Shown one piece after another: positions 27,211 to 35,932 of a stretch of 44,134 bases of DNA. A program made the translations under genes and the position numbers. Every line of letters starts with the position of its first letter. Positions within the stretch are counted from its first letter, which is position 1. Source of the stretch: Salinimicrobium xinjiangense DSM 19287 (GTDB lineage: Bacteria; Bacteroidota; Bacteroidia; Flavobacteriales; Flavobacteriaceae). The notes under the pieces are model-generated. The model had not been told where the DNA came from and made no database searches. It worked only from the letters and a program-made list of their open reading frames with translations. The stretch covers positions 19,140 through 63,273 of the forward strand of contig NZ_KE384059.1 of assembly GCF_000423585.1 (NCBI RefSeq), read 5' to 3'.

Positions 27211-28104
27211 ATGAACTGGAACCGATTTATAGTTGGAATATGCGGAATGCTCATTTCGGTAACATCTTTTGGCCAAAGTAATTTACTGAATGCAAAGACT
27301 CCAGACGATATAGGTGGTCCTACCGTTGCCGAAAAGAAGTACGGAAAGAATAAGCCTCTGGAATATGGTTATGTGGACGACAGAGATGTATTGTGGGCAA
27401 AAACTACCTGGGAAGTAATTGATCTTGATGAAAGGGTTAATTTTCCCCTCTACTATCCTATAGATACCAATCAGATAGGTGGTTCCAGGAGATCTTTGTA
27501 TGATGTGCTGGTCGCGGGGATTAGAAGCGGGAAGATCAAAAATATCTATGCCGACTCCTACTTCAACGATAAGATCACACTAAAGGATATTTCAGCAGCA
27601 CTTTCAAAAGTGGATACAACAGATCTTGGTATTGAGCAATACAATGCAGGGGAAGAAATAGATCAGCAGTACATCAGCCGTAGAGATCTTTCTTCTGCAG
27701 ATATTCAGGAATATCATATTCGTGGATACTGGTATTTCGATAAGCGCCAGGCCGAATTGAAGTACAGGTTGCTGGGGATTGCCCCTGTGGCCCCCGATGT
27801 TAACTTTATCGATGAAGGAGGAGCTGATGCCCTGGTAGAACTTTTCTGGGTATGGTTTCCGGGAGCAAGAGAAATTCTCAATGAGTCCTATGCCTTTAAT
27901 CCTGAGAACACTTCAAATCCTGTATCCTTTGATCACCTGCTCAATGCTAGACGATTTAACGCTACAATTTATGCCGAAGATAACGTACAGGGAGACCGAC
28001 AGGTTAACGATTATATAAGTAATAATGCTTTTATGCAATTACTCGAGTCTGAACGTATTAAAGAACAAATCCGAAACTTTGAACAGGATATGTGGAATTA
28101 TTAA
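27211..28104 (+). CDS. gldN: Gliding motility / T9SS periplasmic protein GldN
   Basis: GldN (PorN) is the soluble periplasmic partner of GldK in the T9SS ring. An N-terminal signal peptide ends near SFGQ at residue 22. The mature part contains the family segments DVLWAKTTWEVIDLDERVN, PLYYP and GYWYFDKRQ, with NDYISNNAFMQLLESERIK close to the C-terminus. Length is 297 residues. It closes gldKLMN and is followed 25 bases later by a strong terminator. Confidence 0.95.
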   Translation: MNWNRFIVGICGMLISVTSFGQSNLLNAKTPDDIGGPTVAEKKYGKNKPLEYGYVDDRDVLWAKTTWEVIDLDERVNFPLYYPIDTNQIGGSRRSLYDVLVAGIRSGKIKNIYADSYFNDKITLKDISAALSKVDTTDLGIEQYNAGEEIDQQYISRRDLSSADIQEYHIRGYWYFDKRQAELKYRLLGIAPVAPDVNFIDEGGADALVELFWVWFPGAREILNESYAFNPENTSNPVSFDHLLNARRFNATIYAEDNVQGDRQVNDYISNNAFMQLLESERIKEQIRNFEQDMWNY

Positions 28105-28128
28105 TCCGCATCTTCTCAATAATATAAA

Positions 28129-28157
28129 GCGCCTTTCTTCTGAAAGGCGTTTTTTTT
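28129..28157 (+). terminator. Terminator after gldN
   Basis: CGCCTTTC-TTCT-GAAAGGCG (28130-28149) is followed by eight T residues. It ends the gldKLMN transcript. Confidence 0.93.
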
Positions 28158-28162
28158 ATTTT

Positions 28163-28170
28163 TAATTTTG
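28163..28170 (+). promoter_or_regulatory. -7 element directly in front of the FAD oxidoreductase gene
   Basis: TAATTTTG, followed by CAGC and then the ATG at 28175. If it works, transcription would start on or next to the start codon. No -33 TTG is evident at the expected distance; that region overlaps the gldN terminator. Confidence 0.4.
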
Positions 28171-28174
28171 CAGC

Positions 28175-29233
28175 ATGAAAGATTATATCATCGTGGGGGC
28201 AGGTCTTGCGGGAAGCTGCCTTGCCTACAGACTTGAAAAAAGCGGAAAATCCTTTGTTCTTTATGATGACGGGAGCCAGGAGGCATCCAAAGTGGCCGGC
28301 GGGTTTATGAATCCGGTCATCCTGAAGCGTTTTACTCTTGCCTGGAAAGCCGATGAGCAGTTGGAGAAGGCATACAGCTTCTATGGAGATATGGAGGATC
28401 ATTTAGGAAAGAAATTCCTTGGACCTCTTGAAGTCTACCGAAGATTTTCTTCGGCTGAAGAACAAAATAACTGGTTTGCAGCTGCCGATAAGCCCCGGCT
28501 GGCGCCTTACCTCGATACAAAATTAGTCTCTGGAGTAAACAAGCATATTCCGGGAAAATATTCCTTTGGAAAAGTCCTTGGCACCTCACGTATTGATCCG
28601 CGCTATCTTCTGGACAGTTATTCTGCACATCTTCAGGAAAAAAAGTGCTTAAAAAATGACACTTTTGAATATTACGAAATGCATATCCTGGATGCGGGCG
28701 TAGAATATAAAGGAATACGTGCCAAAAAAGTCATTTTTTGTGAAGGTTTCGGACTGCTGAATAATCCATTTTTCAATTATCTGCCGCTGAGGGGGAACAA
28801 AGGAGAATACATTATCATTAAAGCCCCGGGACTCGATCTTGAAGTAGGTGTGAAATCTTCCATTTTTATCTTTCCGGCAGGTGGAGATCATTATGCGGTT
28901 GGAGCTACGTACAGCAATACCGATAAAACCCCAGGACCTACAAAAGCAGCACGTGAAGAGCTGGTAGAGAAGCTCAGAGATCTCATTACAGTAGACTTTG
29001 AGGTAATTGACCAGGTAGCAGGCTTAAGGCCCTCCACGATCGACAGAAGACCGCTGGTGGGCAGGCATCCTGAGCATCTAAATTTATATACCTGTAATGG
29101 CTTCGGAAGCCGCGGTATCTTACTGGCACCCACTATATCTGAACAGCTCCTGGATTTCATAGAAAAGGATACACCTCTGGATCCCGAAACAGATATTTCC
29201 CGGTTTACTAAAAAATGGTATAATAAAAATTAA
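28175..29233 (+). CDS. FAD-dependent oxidoreductase (DAO-type)
   Basis: The 352-residue protein starts with the dinucleotide-binding motif IIVGAGLAGSCLAYRLEKSG and belongs to the glycine/D-amino-acid oxidase (DAO) family. The C-terminal GLRPSTIDRRPLVGRHPE with CNGFGSRGILLAP is the second FAD-contact region of that family. There is no signal peptide. The substrate is unknown. It lies just after the gldKLMN terminator and its stop codon overlaps that of the convergent DUF983 gene by 4 bases. Confidence 0.82.
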   Translation: MKDYIIVGAGLAGSCLAYRLEKSGKSFVLYDDGSQEASKVAGGFMNPVILKRFTLAWKADEQLEKAYSFYGDMEDHLGKKFLGPLEVYRRFSSAEEQNNWFAAADKPRLAPYLDTKLVSGVNKHIPGKYSFGKVLGTSRIDPRYLLDSYSAHLQEKKCLKNDTFEYYEMHILDAGVEYKGIRAKKVIFCEGFGLLNNPFFNYLPLRGNKGEYIIIKAPGLDLEVGVKSSIFIFPAGGDHYAVGATYSNTDKTPGPTKAAREELVEKLRDLITVDFEVIDQVAGLRPSTIDRRPLVGRHPEHLNLYTCNGFGSRGILLAPTISEQLLDFIEKDTPLDPETDISRFTKKWYNKN

Positions 29234-29616
29234 CCTTTTGCCTTTTTCCCATCATAGCTGAAGAAAAAATTCACCCAGATATTCCTGCTCCACCTCACTA
29301 TTACAGGAAGAAATACAATCAGGGTAAGAACGATGGCGATAAAGGTGCTTAACAGCGAAAGTTTAAAGATCCACCAGGATATGACAAATGCAGCAGTGGC
29401 GAAGGCAATACCCACGGCATAGCTCACATACATGGCACCGAAAAAGAAGGAAGGTTCCATCTTATATTTGGTGCCGCAATTGGAACATCTCTCATGCATA
29501 TCAAACAAACGGGAAATATGGTAAGGATTTGGGTCTTTATACATGCTTTCCTCCTGGCATACAGGACAGGTTCCTGTAAATATGCTGTAGAGTTTATTGC
29601 CCTTTAAAGATTTCAT
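29230..29616 (-). CDS. DUF983 membrane protein with zinc ribbon
   Basis: The 128-residue protein has an N-terminal pair of CxxC motifs, Cys18-x2-Cys21 (CPVC) and Cys42-x2-Cys45 (CSNC), forming a probable zinc ribbon on the cytosolic side. Two membrane segments follow at about 60-82 and 88-108. This matches the DUF983 family, whose function is not established. It diverges from the ABC-F gene; 55 bases separate the two start codons and must hold both promoters. Its 3' end overlaps the FAD oxidoreductase gene. Confidence 0.8.
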   Translation of the reverse strand: MKSLKGNKLYSIFTGTCPVCQEESMYKDPNPYHISRLFDMHERCSNCGTKYKMEPSFFFGAMYVSYAVGIAFATAAFVISWWIFKLSLLSTFIAIVLTLIVFLPVIVRWSRNIWVNFFFSYDGKKAKG

Positions 29617-29644
29617 TGGGTTTTTTTAGCCACGTAAATTTAAG

Positions 29645-29652
29645 CATCTTTG
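29645..29652 (+). promoter_or_regulatory. Possible -7 element for the ABC-F gene
   Basis: CATCTTTG followed by CA is one mismatch from TAnnTTTG, 19 bases before the ATG at 29672. A T-run rather than TTTG lies at the -33 distance. Confidence 0.35.
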
Positions 29653-29671
29653 CAAAAATTTTGAAAGAAAA

Positions 29672-31579
29672 ATGTTGAACATTCACAACTTGTCGGTTTC
29701 CTTTGGAGGAGAATATTTATTTGAAGAGATCACCTTTAGGCTCGGTGCCGGTGACAGGGTAGGATTGATTGGGAAGAATGGAGCCGGTAAGTCTACCATG
29801 CTCAAGATCCTGGCCGGGGAAATGGAACCCGATTCTGGCCAGATAGCTGCAGACAAAGACCTTAAAATAGGTTTTCTAAAGCAGGATATAGATTTTATAG
29901 AAGGAAGAACGGTACTGGAAGAATCTTATCAGGCTTTTGAAGAAATTAAACGTCTCGAAGGTAAATTAGAGGAAATAAACCATCAGCTGGCTGAACGTAC
30001 AGATTATGAAAGTGATGAATACCACCAGTTAATGGTTGATCTTAATGATGTTCAGCATCAATACGAGATCCACGGAGGATATAATTATCAGGGGGAGACA
30101 GAACGTATCCTACAGGGACTCGGGTTTCAGCGCGAAGATTTCAATAAACTTACAGATACCTTCTCCGGGGGATGGAGAATGAGGATCGAACTGGCAAAAC
30201 TGCTCCTTCAGCAAAATGATATCCTGCTGCTCGATGAGCCTACAAACCACCTCGATATCGAATCGATTATCTGGCTGGAAGGTTTTTTAAACAATTATCC
30301 CGGGGCTGTGGTCATCGTTTCTCACGATAAAATGTTTCTCGATAATGTGACTAACCGTACCATAGAGATTTCTCTGGGTAGAATATATGATTTCAATAAG
30401 CCTTACTCAAAGTATCTGGTCCTGCGGCAGGAGTTAAGAGAGCAGCAGCTGGCTTCACAAAAGAACCAGGAAAAACAGATACAGCAGACAGAGAAACTTA
30501 TTGAGAAATTCCGCGCCAAAGCTTCCAAAGCCAGCATGGCCCAGTCACTTATTAAGAAGCTGGACAAAATAGACAGGATCGAAGTGGATGAGGACGATAA
30601 TTCGGTAATGAATCTCAAATTTCCTGTGTCTGTTGTACCTGGGAAAGTGGTAATTGAGGCACATCATATCTCAAAAAGTTATGGAAATAAAACGGTACTA
30701 AAAGATATTGATCTTCTTATTGAACGTGATTCCAAGACCGCCTTTGTAGGTCAGAACGGTCAGGGGAAATCGACCCTAGCCAAGATCATTGTGGGCGAAC
30801 TTGATTATAAAGGTGAACTTAAGCTGGGGCATAATGTGCAAATTGGATATTTCGCCCAGAATCAGGCAGAATATCTGGATGGCTCCAAAACAGTTCTGGA
30901 TACCATGATAGATGCTGCTAACGAAAAGAACCGGGCCAAGGTAAGGGACATATTAGGTTCCTTTCTTTTTAGAGGAGATGAAGTTGAGAAGTATGTCCGG
31001 GTACTGTCGGGAGGGGAGAGAAACAGGCTGGCGCTGGCAAAAATGCTGTTGGAGCCTTTTAATGTGCTGGTAATGGATGAGCCTACGAACCACCTGGACA
31101 TTAAATCGAAGAATGTGCTTAAAGATGCTTTGAAAAGCTTTGAGGGTACTTTGATCCTCGTGTCGCACGACAGAGATTTTCTGCAGGGACTTACCAATAA
31201 AGTTTATGAATTCAAAGATCACAGGATCAAGCAATATCTGGGAGATATAGATTACTACCTGGACCAGCGCAAATTGGCCGATATGCGGGAAGTGGAGAAA
31301 AGAGATGTCGAAAAACAAGCGCCTAAGGAGAGCAATAAGGAATCGTATGAGAATCAGAAAAGACTGAAATCTCTAAATAATAAACTGAGCAACATAGAAA
31401 GTAAGATCTCTAAACTGGAAAAAGAGATCAGGGAGAAGGATTTAGAACTTGCTTCTAATTATGAACAAAGCGTGGCACAAAAGGATTTCCTAAACAAGTA
31501 CCAGGAAAAGAAGAAGGAGTTGGAAAAACTTTTGAAAGACTGGGAAGAGGTGCAGTTGACAATCGAAGAAAAACAATAA
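29672..31579 (+). CDS. ABC-F family ATPase
   Basis: This soluble protein carries two ABC ATPase domains and no membrane part. The first domain has Walker A GKNGAGKST (about 37-45) and LDEPTNHLD. The second has Walker A GQNGQGKST, the signature LSGGERNRLALAKML and MDEPTNHLD. The linker between them and a coiled-coil C-terminus (about 545-635) are rich in Lys and Glu. ABC-F proteins of this kind (Uup or EttA/YdiF-like) act on ribosomes during translation; which member this is cannot be decided here. A CPXCG gene begins 1 base after its stop. Confidence 0.9.
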   Translation: MLNIHNLSVSFGGEYLFEEITFRLGAGDRVGLIGKNGAGKSTMLKILAGEMEPDSGQIAADKDLKIGFLKQDIDFIEGRTVLEESYQAFEEIKRLEGKLEEINHQLAERTDYESDEYHQLMVDLNDVQHQYEIHGGYNYQGETERILQGLGFQREDFNKLTDTFSGGWRMRIELAKLLLQQNDILLLDEPTNHLDIESIIWLEGFLNNYPGAVVIVSHDKMFLDNVTNRTIEISLGRIYDFNKPYSKYLVLRQELREQQLASQKNQEKQIQQTEKLIEKFRAKASKASMAQSLIKKLDKIDRIEVDEDDNSVMNLKFPVSVVPGKVVIEAHHISKSYGNKTVLKDIDLLIERDSKTAFVGQNGQGKSTLAKIIVGELDYKGELKLGHNVQIGYFAQNQAEYLDGSKTVLDTMIDAANEKNRAKVRDILGSFLFRGDEVEKYVRVLSGGERNRLALAKMLLEPFNVLVMDEPTNHLDIKSKNVLKDALKSFEGTLILVSHDRDFLQGLTNKVYEFKDHRIKQYLGDIDYYLDQRKLADMREVEKRDVEKQAPKESNKESYENQKRLKSLNNKLSNIESKISKLEKEIREKDLELASNYEQSVAQKDFLNKYQEKKKELEKLLKDWEEVQLTIEEKQ

Positions 31580-31580
31580 C

Positions 31581-31763
31581 ATGTTTGAGCATTTCTTCAT
31601 ATGCCCGTATTGTACAGAAGAGATCTCGATGTTAATCGATCCCTCCCTTAAAAAGCAGGAGTATATAGAGGATTGTGAAGTCTGTTGTAATCCTATAGAA
31701 ATTACAGCTCATTTTGAGAATAATGATCTGATTTTCTTTGAAGCATCAGATATTGATCAATAA
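31581..31763 (+). CDS. CPXCG-motif small cysteine-rich protein
   Basis: A 60-residue protein with Cys8-x2-Cys11 (CPYC) and Cys32-x2-Cys35 (CEVC), plus Cys36; it is probably a zinc ribbon. This matches the CPXCG-motif cysteine-rich family of unknown function. The ATG lies 1 base after the ABC-F stop codon, so it is translationally coupled to it. A role in translation is possible only by association. Confidence 0.8.
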   Translation: MFEHFFICPYCTEEISMLIDPSLKKQEYIEDCEVCCNPIEITAHFENNDLIFFEASDIDQ

Positions 31764-31841
31764 TATTCTCATTTATTCAGAATCATCTTAAGGTTCCAAT
31801 ACTTTTTATAACTTGTGGGATAACAATTTCACTATAAATTA

Positions 31842-32195
31842 ATGGAAAAGTCTTTTGAATTCGCCGAAAACGTAATTGGTTTTATGGTCCATGAGGAAAT
31901 AGACCGGGAGAAAATGAAGGATATACTTTCAGAAATTGAGGAGCGAATCAAAGTGGTAACTCCTGTTTGTATATATATTGAAGATGAAACAGATGAAGGC
32001 ATTTCCATGGGCGGATTCTTAAAGGCAGTGGAATTCCATTTTTCCCATTCAAATGATCTTGACAAACTTGCAGTGGTAAGTAATAGTAAAATGTTGAAAA
32101 ACGCTATGGAACTTAAGGATCTTGTGGTGCCTGCAAATGTGAAATCTTTTGAGAAGGGCGAGCGAATGCAGGCAATGAATTGGCTAATGGAATAA
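31842..32195 (+). CDS. SpoIIAA-like (STAS-type) protein
   Basis: The 117-residue protein opens with a strand-helix pattern (VIGFMVHEEIDREKM), then a strand VCIYIED and later LAVVSNSKML. This resembles SpoIIAA-like/STAS proteins of the DUF3478 type. Members are small alpha/beta proteins, sometimes lipid- or membrane-associated, and no reaction is known. It has no signal peptide and lies 78 bases after the CPXCG gene, directly before the tRNA promoter. Confidence 0.65.
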   Translation: MEKSFEFAENVIGFMVHEEIDREKMKDILSEIEERIKVVTPVCIYIEDETDEGISMGGFLKAVEFHFSHSNDLDKLAVVSNSKMLKNAMELKDLVVPANVKSFEKGERMQAMNWLME

Positions 32196-32207
32196 TTATT
32201 AAAAAGC

Positions 32208-32238
32208 TTTGGAGAATTAAAATTTGAATGTATATTTG
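32208..32238 (+). promoter_or_regulatory. tRNA-fMet promoter (TTTG-N19-TATATTTG)
   Basis: TTTG at 32208-32211 and TATATTTG at 32231-32238 match both Bacteroidota promoter elements with ideal 19-bp spacing. The tRNA begins 12 bases later, so the transcript needs only a short 5' trim. Confidence 0.75.
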
Positions 32239-32249
32239 CAGTCCAATAT

Positions 32250-32322
<73 letters not shown>

Positions 32323-32330
32323 CTAAGAAA

Positions 32331-32357
32331 AAACCACCTTCAAAAGAGGTGGTTTTT
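32331..32357 (+). terminator. Terminator after tRNA-fMet
   Basis: AAACCACCT-TCAAAAG-AGGTGGTTT followed by T residues. It makes the tRNA a single-gene transcript. Confidence 0.9.
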
Positions 32358-32398
32358 TTATTTGTATTGATTGTGAGCAACCCTGAAACTGCTGTTTG

Positions 32399-32416
32399 GG
32401 TTCGAGTCTTCTTCCG
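32399..32416 (+). repeat. Partial repeat of the tRNA-fMet 3' arm
   Basis: GGTTCGAGTCTTCTTCCG resembles the T-loop and 3' acceptor strand of the tRNA at 32301-32318; ten bases (GGTTCGAGTC) are identical before it diverges. It lies 98 bases downstream and cannot fold as a tRNA. Such fragments are often left by elements that integrate at tRNA 3' ends, but no integrase is present. The remainder of 32359-32529 shows no gene. Confidence 0.4.
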
Positions 32417-32529
32417 TCAACCAATGGTAAGCTCCCTCCTGTTACCAAATGATCATGGATATCATCTACAACAAAATTTTATTTAAATTAGTGACCTTCA
32501 GTCTTTTGATAATTTATTTAGATATTTAA

Positions 32530-34053
32530 ATGGCGGCTTATTTTAAGAGATGTATTATAGACAGAAGTAAGCTTTACTGTTCAGTGCTCTTACTTGTATA
32601 TCCGTTTTGGTGGTCCTGCAGTAACAGACATGTCCAAACAATCAATAAATTCCAGAATGAACTCAATATTATAAGCGATTCCCTTCAAGCCTGGACTGAC
32701 AGTCATTCGCCTGTTGGGGTAGAGGTGCTAATATTGAAGGACCAAAAGGAATTATTGCACAAAGCATATGGATGGAAAGATTTTGAAAACAAAGTTCCAC
32801 TTCAAACTAACTCTGTTTTTCGTGTTGCATCAATGACTAAACCCTTAACGGCAACGGGAATTCTTATTCTTAAACAAAGAGGACAGCTTAAGATTGATGA
32901 TAAGATTTCGAAGTATTTACCCAATTTCATGTCTATATCAGGGGATTCTCTTTCTATTGAACATCTACTGCGCCATTCCTCGGGCTATGGTGAATTGCAA
33001 GTTTGGAAAGATTATGGAGAAGAGCTGCGCCTTTTTAATGGTCTTGAGAGTGTTGTTAATGTTTTGTCCCAATATGAACCTGCAATGCCTGTCGGTACTG
33101 AGGAATATAGTTCTTTGAATACCATTCTTTTGAGTGCCATTCTTGAAAAAGTCTCAGGTATGCCGGCTGAACGTTTTATAAAGGAAAATATATTGTCACC
33201 CTTGAAGATGACCAATACTTATCTTCTGGAAGAACCAGGAACCGATTGGTTTAACAAGATTCCCAGAACATATGGGGTGCATGATGGAGAACCTGAAGTC
33301 TACTGGATTCCTGGGCAGCATCCATCAATGTATCCATTCTTTAGAGGAGCTACTGGAGCTGCCACCACTGTAACAGATTACGCCAGATTCTTACAGATGT
33401 GGCTGAACAAGGGAAAATTAGATGGTAAAAGGGTTCTTGAGGAATCAACGGTTGAAGAAGCTCTGAACAACAATGGTAAATCTATTGGTCTGCATTGGTT
33501 TGTTCCAGTATCTCCTGATGAGAGCGATGTTTTTGGACATGCTGGATGGTACGGGACTTGCGGGGCTGCTTATCAAAAAGATAATGCCATCGCATTATAC
33601 TTCACCCAGACATATAACAATCCAAAAATATCCGAATTTTATGAGTTGTTAAGCTACTCTGGAATTCTTGAGCATAAGGGACCTTATGACATCCAAAAGG
33701 AGTTGCCAAATCTTCCAGAACAGCCCAATTCCGAATTTCTTGAAGCCTATGAGGGAACCTACAGAGCTGTTACGAGTGATGGTCTCGAATGGGTTGCCGA
33801 TATTGTAATGACAGAGGGGCATCTTGAAGCCAATATTAGAAGCGAAGTTGATTCATGGATTGACAAGTTGGTGTTTGTTAAACCTGATACTTTTGCGCCA
33901 GGTTTTATTAAGGGCTCCACTGCACTTGCAGTCGCACCAAAAGTCTTTTATCAGTTTAAAGGTGTAGGTAGTTTTGAGGTCACTGTCTTAGGTAATCCTG
34001 AATTTTCATTCAAAACAATTAATTCCTCACCTGCGGCTCACTCCGAAGATTAA
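32530..34053 (+). CDS. Serine hydrolase, beta-lactamase family, lipoprotein
   Basis: A class-C/penicillin-binding-like serine hydrolase of 507 residues. The nucleophile motif SxxK is SMTK (Ser101, Lys104). The YxN position reads YSS (Tyr193-Ser195) and the KTG position reads HAG (337-339), as in esterase or D-aminopeptidase-like branches rather than true beta-lactamases. The N-terminus has a basic region, a hydrophobic stretch and a lipobox-like FWWSC with Cys30, so it is probably a lipoprotein. A C-terminal domain of about 120 residues follows the catalytic part. The gene stands alone between a tRNA and a terminator. The substrate is unknown. Confidence 0.82.
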   Translation: MAAYFKRCIIDRSKLYCSVLLLVYPFWWSCSNRHVQTINKFQNELNIISDSLQAWTDSHSPVGVEVLILKDQKELLHKAYGWKDFENKVPLQTNSVFRVASMTKPLTATGILILKQRGQLKIDDKISKYLPNFMSISGDSLSIEHLLRHSSGYGELQVWKDYGEELRLFNGLESVVNVLSQYEPAMPVGTEEYSSLNTILLSAILEKVSGMPAERFIKENILSPLKMTNTYLLEEPGTDWFNKIPRTYGVHDGEPEVYWIPGQHPSMYPFFRGATGAATTVTDYARFLQMWLNKGKLDGKRVLEESTVEEALNNNGKSIGLHWFVPVSPDESDVFGHAGWYGTCGAAYQKDNAIALYFTQTYNNPKISEFYELLSYSGILEHKGPYDIQKELPNLPEQPNSEFLEAYEGTYRAVTSDGLEWVADIVMTEGHLEANIRSEVDSWIDKLVFVKPDTFAPGFIKGSTALAVAPKVFYQFKGVGSFEVTVLGNPEFSFKTINSSPAAHSED

Positions 34054-34196
34054 CTTTTTTTGAAGTCTATAAAAAAAGAGAAAAAAATGAAAACTCGGTT
34101 ACTTTATCATCCTGTTGAGCATAATTAGGTAGAGAAAATATTATAGTTGCGCCATTGCTACTAAATCTTGGAAAAACTGGTCCGATATTTCAATTT

Positions 34197-34208
34197 TTCC
34201 CACTACTA
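34197..34208 (+). repeat. Near repeat of the tRNA-fMet 3' end
   Basis: TTCCCACTACTA matches TTCCCGCTACTA at 32314-32325, the end of tRNA-fMet, in 11 of 12 bases. The two copies lie 1,883 bases apart and bracket the serine hydrolase gene. The rest of 34054-34495, a gene-free stretch of 442 bases, holds only the terminator at 34213-34240 and nothing else I can support. Confidence 0.3.
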
Positions 34209-34212
34209 GCAA

Positions 34213-34240
34213 GCCCTTCAGAAATGAAGGGCGTTTTTTT
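34213..34240 (+). terminator. Terminator downstream of the serine hydrolase region
   Basis: GCCCTTCA-GAAA-TGAAGGGC followed by G and seven T residues. It lies about 160 bases after the hydrolase stop codon. Confidence 0.9.
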
Positions 34241-34495
34241 GCTTGGTATTTCTTATGCTACACAGAGGCGGTGAACACCACTCTTCCATAGTCTTAAAAA
34301 CAGGCAGCGCTACAAATAAGCTCCCTTCGGATTAGGTTTTTTAAATTTTAAAATTCCTGAGATTGTGATCTTAAATTTCCCTGGGCGCACCGAATTATCT
34401 GTAGGTTTTCGGATTTCTTTGCTATAAATGCCGGATCCTATTCGTAGGAATTCTCTGGGTTTTTGTACCTTCTAGGGGAACAAAAAACAACAGGA

Positions 34496-34822
34496 ATGAG
34501 CAATTTTGAAATTAAAAAAGACAAAGCAGACGAATTTCGTTTTAACTTAAAAGCCGGTAATGGTCAAATCATTTTAAGCAGTGAAGGCTATAAAGCCAAA
34601 CCTTCCTGCATGAACGGAATAGAATCTGTACGCACCAATTCCCAATCAGATGAAAGATTTGAAAGGAAACAGACTTCCAGCGGGCATAAATTTAACTTGA
34701 AATCCACAAATGGGCAGGTAGTTGGTACCAGTGAAATTTATACCACTACAGCTGCAATGGAAAATGGTATTTCTTCTGTAAAAAAGAATGCTCCGGCTGC
34801 CACTGTTGATGATCAGTCATAA
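34496..34822 (+). CDS. YegP-like (DUF1508) protein
   Basis: The protein has two copies of the DUF1508 repeat. The first spans about residues 4-48 (FRFNLKAGNGQIILSSEGY) and the second about 60-103 (HKFNLKSTNGQVVGTSEIY). This is the layout of E. coli YegP, whose function is unknown. I chose the ATG at 34496 rather than a TTG at 34463 because it begins just before the first repeat, giving 108 residues. No signal peptide is present. A terminator follows. Confidence 0.85.
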   Translation: MSNFEIKKDKADEFRFNLKAGNGQIILSSEGYKAKPSCMNGIESVRTNSQSDERFERKQTSSGHKFNLKSTNGQVVGTSEIYTTTAAMENGISSVKKNAPAATVDDQS

Positions 34823-34851
34823 AGGAAATTTATTGAATTTTCATTAATATC

Positions 34852-34883
34852 GAGCCCTTCTAGAAATGACGGGCTTGTTTTTT
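34852..34883 (+). terminator. Terminator after the YegP-like gene
   Basis: AGCCC / GGGCT closes around TTCTAGAAATGAC, followed by TTGTTTTTT. It resembles the terminator at 34213 but with a weaker stem. Confidence 0.7.
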
Positions 34884-34998
34884 GGTATTTCTGAGGCAGC
34901 TCATAATTCGCAGCGGCGAACGCAGTTTCTCTCTGTCACAATATATAAGCCTCAGCTTCAGACGCTTAACCTGGAGTGATTTAAGACGGCTCCTGTTT

Positions 34999-35664
34999 TT
35001 AATTTGTGGAAGGGAAGATGGAATTCAATTCTAAATCGGGATATGTTATACTCTTTCCTTTATATAAATTGATCCTACCCTCTTCATCTGTGGGGAAGTC
35101 GGGATCGATATGCTTATCTATGATTACAGAATTTTCATTTGTTATGATCCAGAAAGAGCTGTATTTGTCACCTGTTTGTTTCTTTAACCAGATATATTGA
35201 AACCATTTTTTCCTATTCGTTTCGAATAGGAGTTGTATTGCCAGCTCGTTTTCACTAAGAGAAATGGGAAAGGCTGATGGATTATGAGGTTTTAAAGTAC
35301 CCAGATCTGTTGAGATTTCATCCACGGAGAAATTCAAATGCTCCAGCTCTGAAAAATTCGGCACCAACTTCCTCCTAAGGCTCAGGTTCTTGATAGGATC
35401 TTTACCATTCAGGGTTATAAGCACCATGGCTGTTGCCTCCTGAGGCTTAGAAAAAACATTTGCCTGCGGATAACTGTATACTCCCCGTGACTTCAGCTCT
35501 TCTGAAAGTTGTTCATTTTTTATTTGAAGGATCCTTATCTCTTCAAGATTATCCTGCAATTGATCTTCTGCTGTCATACTGCCTTTTTTCATGCCCAAAA
35601 GAAAGGTGATGCTGGTTAAACCCAGCAGAATTATCGCCCATATAATATCAGAATTGATCTTCAT
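34999..35664 (-). CDS. Membrane-anchored protein of unknown function
   Basis: I do not recognise this 221-residue protein. One membrane segment at about residues 7-25 (IIWAIILLGLTSITFLLG) is followed by an acidic, coiled-coil-like stretch (about 30-62) with many Glu, Gln and Leu residues, then a beta-rich globular part that contains three tryptophans (KKWFQYIWLKK and SSFWIITNE). The arrangement suggests an inner-membrane protein with a soluble domain on one side. It stands alone and faces leftward. No neighbour gives a clue to its role. Confidence 0.65.
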   Translation of the reverse strand: MKINSDIIWAIILLGLTSITFLLGMKKGSMTAEDQLQDNLEEIRILQIKNEQLSEELKSRGVYSYPQANVFSKPQEATAMVLITLNGKDPIKNLSLRRKLVPNFSELEHLNFSVDEISTDLGTLKPHNPSAFPISLSENELAIQLLFETNRKKWFQYIWLKKQTGDKYSSFWIITNENSVIIDKHIDPDFPTDEEGRINLYKGKSITYPDLELNSIFPSTN

Positions 35665-35899
35665 TTTTAAAGTAAGAAATTATTTACAATATATAATTTT
35701 AATTTTCAGCGAAAAACTTTTGTTTAGCCTTTGCGGAGGCCAATTCCTTTGAAAACCGGCTGTTCCCAATAGCGGGTTTGCTATTAGGCTTTTGATCCAT
35801 GCCGGCTAACAAGGGCAGAGAAACCTTATTTTCTACTGTAAATTGCTAAATGAGTTAAGAAGATCTTAAAAAATGTTAATCAACTCTAAAGCAATGTTT

Positions 35900-35907
35900 T
35901 ACATTTG
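35900..35907 (+). promoter_or_regulatory. -7 element before a small membrane protein gene
   Basis: TACATTTG followed by CA. The predicted start lies near 35912, which supports the ATG at 35933 as the first usable start codon. The region 35665-35899 holds small inverted repeats (GCCT/AGGC near 35730, AATAGC/GCTATT at about 35770-35787) and no gene. Confidence 0.5.
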
Positions 35908-35932
35908 CAGAGCTATGTTTAAAGGAAATGAG

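Noticed and set aside
28640-28740. Two AAAAAATGaC / GTCATTTTTT-like runs resembling the recurrent inverted repeat
   Set aside because: They lie inside the FAD oxidoreductase coding sequence, match the core poorly and are explained by codon use.
31818-31832. GGATAACAATTTCAC, identical to part of the lac operator / M13 reverse primer site of cloning vectors
   Set aside because: The match stops at both ends, the flanking DNA is continuous chromosomal sequence with genes on both sides, and no other vector sequence is present. It is best taken as coincidence, not contamination or a LacI site.
34130-34210. A possible decayed tRNA before the terminator at 34213
   Set aside because: The end resembles a tRNA 3' strand, but no anticodon stem or T loop can be folded upstream.
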